A stretch of 18,834 bases of DNA from Holosporaceae bacterium (GTDB lineage Bacteria > Pseudomonadota > Alphaproteobacteria > UBA3830). Position 1 is the first letter of the stretch, and each line of letters begins with the position of its first letter. The position numbers and the translations under genes are program-made. The stretch covers positions 1 to 18,834 of the forward strand of contig JAITAC010000028.1 of the NCBI GenBank assembly GCA_031284345.1, read 5' to 3'. The notes below the pieces were generated by a model. It was not told the DNA's origin. It did no database searches and saw only the letters and a program-made list of their open reading frames with translations. This document shows positions 16,292 to 18,834 of the stretch, one piece after another.

Positions 16292-16993
16292 TTAGCTATC
16301 AGGATTTGGAGTGTCCGAAAATTCGGCTTCGTTTTTATTTTTTACACTGTATTTTTGCAAATATATGTTTTTGGTTGTTGAATAAAGATCCATGGAGTCT
16401 TTTATGATGGAATCAATGATTTCAGAATTCTCTGCTCTGTTGCTGACCTCCTGCAAAATAGTCTTCGCTAACATGTAGGGAAAACAGATGAAATAACCAA
16501 CTGGGTTTATCATCCATGCCACAGGCTCGCCAATAGCGTCTCTGGTTGATGAAGAACCGAGTATCGGCAGAACCAGATAATTACCGGTAGAAATTTCTTT
16601 CTTTCTCAGGGTATCTTTGAAGGACACTTCTTTTTTTGGCAGTCCAATTGTACCCGCCACGTCAAATATACCGAGAATGCCAATTGTGGAATTTATAAAA
16701 AAACGAAACAGCGAATTGGTCGCATTCTCTGCCTCAAATGATAGCACATAGTTCACACCGTAGAAAGGTTCGTTCAGATTTGAAAGCATATTTGCCACCG
16801 AATATCTCACTTCCGCATTTAAAAGTTCCTTATAGGTGAGAGCCACAGGGCGCAAGATGTTTCTATCTACTGCGAGATTCAACTCCAGCGCTCCCCTATT
16901 ATACTCTTCTAGAGAGTCGTCATGGTGTGGATCTGATGCGCAAGATACCAAAAGCAATAAAAGCAAGAGTAGAAATGTAAATCTTTTTTCCAT
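16292..16993 (-). CDS. mlaA: Outer-membrane lipoprotein MlaA (VacJ)
   Basis: MlaA sits in the inner leaflet of the outer membrane and removes misplaced phospholipids, passing them to periplasmic MlaC for return to the inner membrane. From ATG 16993 the product is 233 residues with a lipoprotein signal: MEKRF, a run of leucines and lipobox LVS-C18, with Ala (not Asp) at +2, consistent with outer-membrane sorting. Family marks are EEYNRGALELNLAVDRNILRP, LNEPFYGVN, FFINSTIGILGIFDVA, IGLPKKEVSFKDTL and YLVLPILGSSSTRD. A GTG at 17002 would add three residues. It is 183 bases upstream of mutS on the same strand. The mlaBCDEF partners are not in the window. Confidence 0.93.
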   Translation of the reverse strand: MEKRFTFLLLLLLLLVSCASDPHHDDSLEEYNRGALELNLAVDRNILRPVALTYKELLNAEVRYSVANMLSNLNEPFYGVNYVLSFEAENATNSLFRFFINSTIGILGIFDVAGTIGLPKKEVSFKDTLRKKEISTGNYLVLPILGSSSTRDAIGEPVAWMINPVGYFICFPYMLAKTILQEVSNRAENSEIIDSIIKDSMDLYSTTKNIYLQKYSVKNKNEAEFSDTPNPDS

Positions 16994-17039
16994 AGTAATC
17001 ACTCAATATCTGGTTATAGCATGACATATATCGAACATC

Positions 17040-17066
17040 TTCTGCAATCCCTCCGGATATGCAGAA
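17040..17066. other. Strong hairpin upstream of mlaA
   Basis: TTCTGCA (17040-17046) pairs with TGCAGAA (17060-17066), and inside it ATCC-CTCC-GGAT continues the stem with one bulged A, giving 11 pairs. It is 47-73 bases upstream of the mlaA ATG and could be a leader structure or a terminator remnant. The 17003-17333 gap has no gene I can support; a 67-codon AT-rich minus frame there lacks coding features. Confidence 0.4.
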
Positions 17067-17271
17067 TACGTCGTCGATATTCATCAAGAATTCTTAATTT
17101 TAAGTATAATGTCATGAGTGTTAATTTTTTGATAAAATTTCTATTTTTTTTATAAAAATATTTTTCATGACCAAAATAATACTCTTTTATGAGAAAAAAA
17201 TAATTGGGAACCATTGATATCCGAAAATTTTAGAGAATATGCAACTTTTTAAGATGTTTGAATACCATGAT

Positions 17272-17296
17272 GCGTGCGGGAGTTTGCATCGCACGC
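17272..17296. other. GC-rich hairpin downstream of the TIM-barrel gene
   Basis: GCGTGCG (17272-17278) and CGCACGC (17290-17296) form a perfect 7-pair stem with an 11-base loop, unusually GC-rich for this AT-rich gap. It is about 40 bases past the stop of the minus gene at 17334. No T run follows on either strand, so it is not a textbook terminator. Confidence 0.45.
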
Positions 17297-17333
17297 CACA
17301 GAAACTTATAAAACTGGGGAATAAACCTCTGCA

Positions 17334-18254
17334 TCAATGCATATCAGAATCTGACTGAAATAATTCTTTTATTTTTTTTATGAGAAATCTGCTTTTGCTT
17401 TTGATTGCGTAGTCGCTTTCTTGTATCTCCAATACCACATGACCGGAAAAATTTTCGTTTAAGTAGGATAATGCTTCGTAATATAAATTTCCGTCGATGT
17501 CACCTTCCTCCGGAAGCATGCCTTCGCTGCAATATTGTTCCGTAAACGGCATCGCAATGCCCCGAAAAGCAGCAAAATGGCAATGGCGAACACACTTAAA
17601 TTTTTTTATGTCATCGTAACTGCAGGAACATACGCTGGGATAGTGTTTTTTATCCAGACGACCGTCCAAAAGCATACGACTGACAGTAACCGTGTAAAAA
17701 AAATGACACAAATCCAATACCACGCCAATTGATTCATCCAGCACTTGAAAGTCATCGACATATAGAAAAAGTGGATCGATTTCTTTACCAAAATTATCCA
17801 TGATTATCATATTTTCCAGCGATAGCCACGTGTCTTGAGAATTTTCCACGGAATTTTTCACCAGATACAGCGTATCCGCCACGCGTTTTCGGAGGTCCGG
17901 CAAAGATATTTCTGACCAATCGCCAATGTTATGGATACAGTTGGAATGCACCACAATTCCAGCGAGTCCGAGGTCACAGGCTCGCCGATAGGACTCCATT
18001 AGTTTGTCCAAAATGCCCCTGTCTTCACAGTAGTTGGCATTATCTACGGGAAAATGAAACGTCACATTGGACGGAGAAAAATGAGAGGCCGCCTCCGCTA
18101 TATTTTCCCAGGCCATCTCCCAATGACTTCCGAATAAATCTTTGGCATTGAACATTATGGCCTCGGCACATTGATTCCCAATGAGCTTTTCCCGAAATGG
18201 AATCTGCTCGCGTACAAAAGACAAAAAAGGAACGGAAATTTTAAAATTCAACAT
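17334..18254 (-). CDS. TIM-barrel protein, sugar-phosphate isomerase / AP-endonuclease-2-like
   Basis: The 306-residue product (from ATG 18254) looks like the xylose-isomerase-like TIM-barrel superfamily, which uses a metal site of Glu, Asp, His and Glu at strand ends. Candidate ligands are visible in order: HFP near 67-69, H103 in IVVHSN, E147 in LSLENM, D181 in VVLDLCHFF, H224/H226 in VRHCHFAAF, and E276 in VVLEIQESD. This pattern fits sugar isomerases/epimerases and endonuclease IV relatives; the sequence lacks enough similarity for me to name the reaction, and classical Nfo is less likely. A TTG at 18308 would add 18 residues, but the ATG gives the typical strand-1 start (LNFKISVPF). It is the last confident gene of the window. 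Confidence 0.65.
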   Translation of the reverse strand: MLNFKISVPFLSFVREQIPFREKLIGNQCAEAIMFNAKDLFGSHWEMAWENIAEAASHFSPSNVTFHFPVDNANYCEDRGILDKLMESYRRACDLGLAGIVVHSNCIHNIGDWSEISLPDLRKRVADTLYLVKNSVENSQDTWLSLENMIIMDNFGKEIDPLFLYVDDFQVLDESIGVVLDLCHFFYTVTVSRMLLDGRLDKKHYPSVCSCSYDDIKKFKCVRHCHFAAFRGIAMPFTEQYCSEGMLPEEGDIDGNLYYEALSYLNENFSGHVVLEIQESDYAIKSKSRFLIKKIKELFQSDSDMH

Positions 18255-18300
18255 AATGGACTTCACACAAAAAAAACCTAATACCAGATCCCATTTTGAA

Positions 18301-18447
18301 TTATCCAAAAAACTTGCGGAATGCGTGCTGTATCAGTCGCTGTCCAGTCGACAATGGCAAATCAGAGATGGGATCTGCTATAATATATCGTAAACCTACA
18401 ACGGAAGTATAACATTTTTTCCAATATTTTTCACCTAAAATTTTCAC
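18301..18447 (-). CDS. Possible small ORF (48 aa) upstream of the TIM-barrel gene
   Basis: A GTG at 18447 follows a G-rich ribosome-site-like run (GGGGGAGGGG on the minus strand, 18460-18451) at close spacing and opens a 48-residue frame that stops at 18301, 46 bases before the ATG of the TIM-barrel gene and overlapping its alternative TTG. The product starts KILGEKYWKK and ends RLIQHAFRKFFG; no family is recognised. The frame continues upstream to an ATG at 18486 without a ribosome site. It could be a leader peptide or chance. Confidence 0.25.
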   Translation of the reverse strand: MKILGEKYWKKCYTSVVGLRYIIADPISDLPLSTGQRLIQHAFRKFFG

Positions 18448-18525
18448 TATCCCCTCCCCCATCCTCCTGCGGATCCTGGAATCCATTAATGCTAAGATTT
18501 CTCGCCGATTTATACTTTCATAACT

Positions 18526-18670
18526 GTGCGCGATCGCCTATTCCACCGCATATCATGATATCAAAATTGTCTAAAAAATTCGTTAATTTATAAAAATTTT
18601 TTTTCGTCATTAACGGAAATTTTACATTTTCCTGATATCATGGTATTTGGTGGAAAAGGTGCTCGCGCAC
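18526..18670. mobile_element. 145-bp palindromic element, MITE/RPE-like
   Basis: The outer 38 bases (18526-18563, starting GTGCGCGATCGCC) match the reverse complement of the last 38 (18633-18670) at 32 positions. A further perfect pair CGTTAA (18581-18586)/TTAACG (18610-18615) lies exactly symmetrically inside, so the whole unit folds as one long hairpin with an AT-rich centre. AACT is found immediately on both sides (18522-18525 and 18671-18674), as a 4-bp target duplication would look. Three of the six arm differences become G-U pairs in a + strand transcript. No transposase is in reach. It resembles small non-autonomous palindromic elements such as those of Rickettsia, but identity is inferred from form only. 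Confidence 0.55.
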
Positions 18671-18691
18671 AACTCGGCGAGGGGAGTAAAT

Positions 18692-18742
18692 ATGGAAAAT
18701 AAGCTCCAACATCATGATGTTCCAGAATCTGTAGTGTGGTGA
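18692..18742 (+). CDS. Possible 16-residue peptide ORF after the palindrome
   Basis: GAGGGGAG (18679-18686) is 5 bases ahead of ATG 18692, which opens a 16-codon frame (MENKLQHHDVPESVVW) ending TGA at 18740-18742. The ribosome site is good, but the frame is very short and no longer frame follows before the window end at 18834. It may be a leader peptide, the broken start of a gene, or chance. The remaining bases to 18834 show nothing else I can support. Confidence 0.2.
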   Translation: MENKLQHHDVPESVVW

Positions 18743-18834
18743 GTGATTTGCCTTACCATCCGTCTAATCATGGAACTGATTGATTCGTAGGTTTATTTCA
18801 AAATTTTATGGCCGCCAACGGCGCGCTGCACAGA

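Noticed and set aside
17014..17214. 66-codon minus frame upstream of mlaA
   Set aside because: Composition is Lys/Tyr/Phe-rich as expected from AT-rich spacer; no ribosome site; it includes the leader hairpin.
18808..18834. ATG frame open to the window end (MAANGALHR)
   Set aside because: Only nine codons are visible and no clear ribosome site precedes it.
18487..18834. Replication origin at the palindrome
   Set aside because: No DnaA boxes or neighbouring replication genes are visible, so symmetry alone does not support an origin.
1..18834. CRISPR arrays, tRNA and rRNA genes
   Set aside because: No regularly spaced repeats, no tRNA T-loop/acceptor pattern in the gaps, and no rRNA-like stretches were seen by eye; a tRNAscan or Infernal run could still find a degenerate one.

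Overview
The window looks like a chromosomal segment of an AT-rich Gram-negative alphaproteobacterium. The evidence is a dcw cluster tail (ddl-ftsQ-ftsA-ftsZ), an FtsZ ending in the typical alphaproteobacterial/proteobacterial tail, the succinylase branch of meso-diaminopimelate synthesis (dapD, dapE), and an MlaA/VacJ outer-membrane lipoprotein. Low GC, AT-rich gaps with hairpins and species-restricted secreted proteins suggest a host-associated lineage (Holosporales/Rickettsiales-like). That placement is inference and was not tested by any search.

Layout. Positions 1-5908 (+): ddl, ftsQ, ftsA, ftsZ and serS, all co-directional. The first four make and divide the peptidoglycan wall. serS takes the place directly after ftsZ where many alphaproteobacteria carry other genes. 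Positions 5909-9190: two unrecognised genes encoding signal-peptide proteins (6164 and 8174, both +) flank trmJ, a tRNA 2'-O-methyltransferase on the minus strand. A long inverted repeat separates the converging 6164 gene and trmJ. Positions 9191-9515: a gene-poor stretch holding an inverted-repeat structure. Positions 9516-10234 (-): rpsU (S21) and tadA (tRNA wobble adenosine deaminase). Positions 10336-10503 (+): a small lysine-rich ORF. Positions 10528-13101 (-): a probable three-gene operon, alpha/beta hydrolase-dapD-dapE, with overlapping ends. Positions 13472-16108 (-): mutS. Positions 16292-16993 (-): mlaA. Positions 17334-18254 (-): a TIM-barrel protein of the AP-endonuclease-2/xylose-isomerase-like type. 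Positions 18448-18834: gene-poor, dominated by a 145-bp hairpin-forming element flanked by a 4-bp direct repeat.

How they fit together. Most of the window is housekeeping: cell-wall precursor synthesis (ddl, dapD, dapE), septum assembly (ftsQAZ), translation and tRNA maturation (serS, trmJ, rpsU, tadA), DNA repair (mutS) and outer-membrane lipid asymmetry (mlaA). I see no obvious new multi-gene system. The less ordinary parts are the two secreted orphans with a shared upstream block, the degenerate motif 3 and C-terminal tail of SerS, the inverted-repeat region near 9.3-9.4 kb, and the palindromic element near 18.6 kb.
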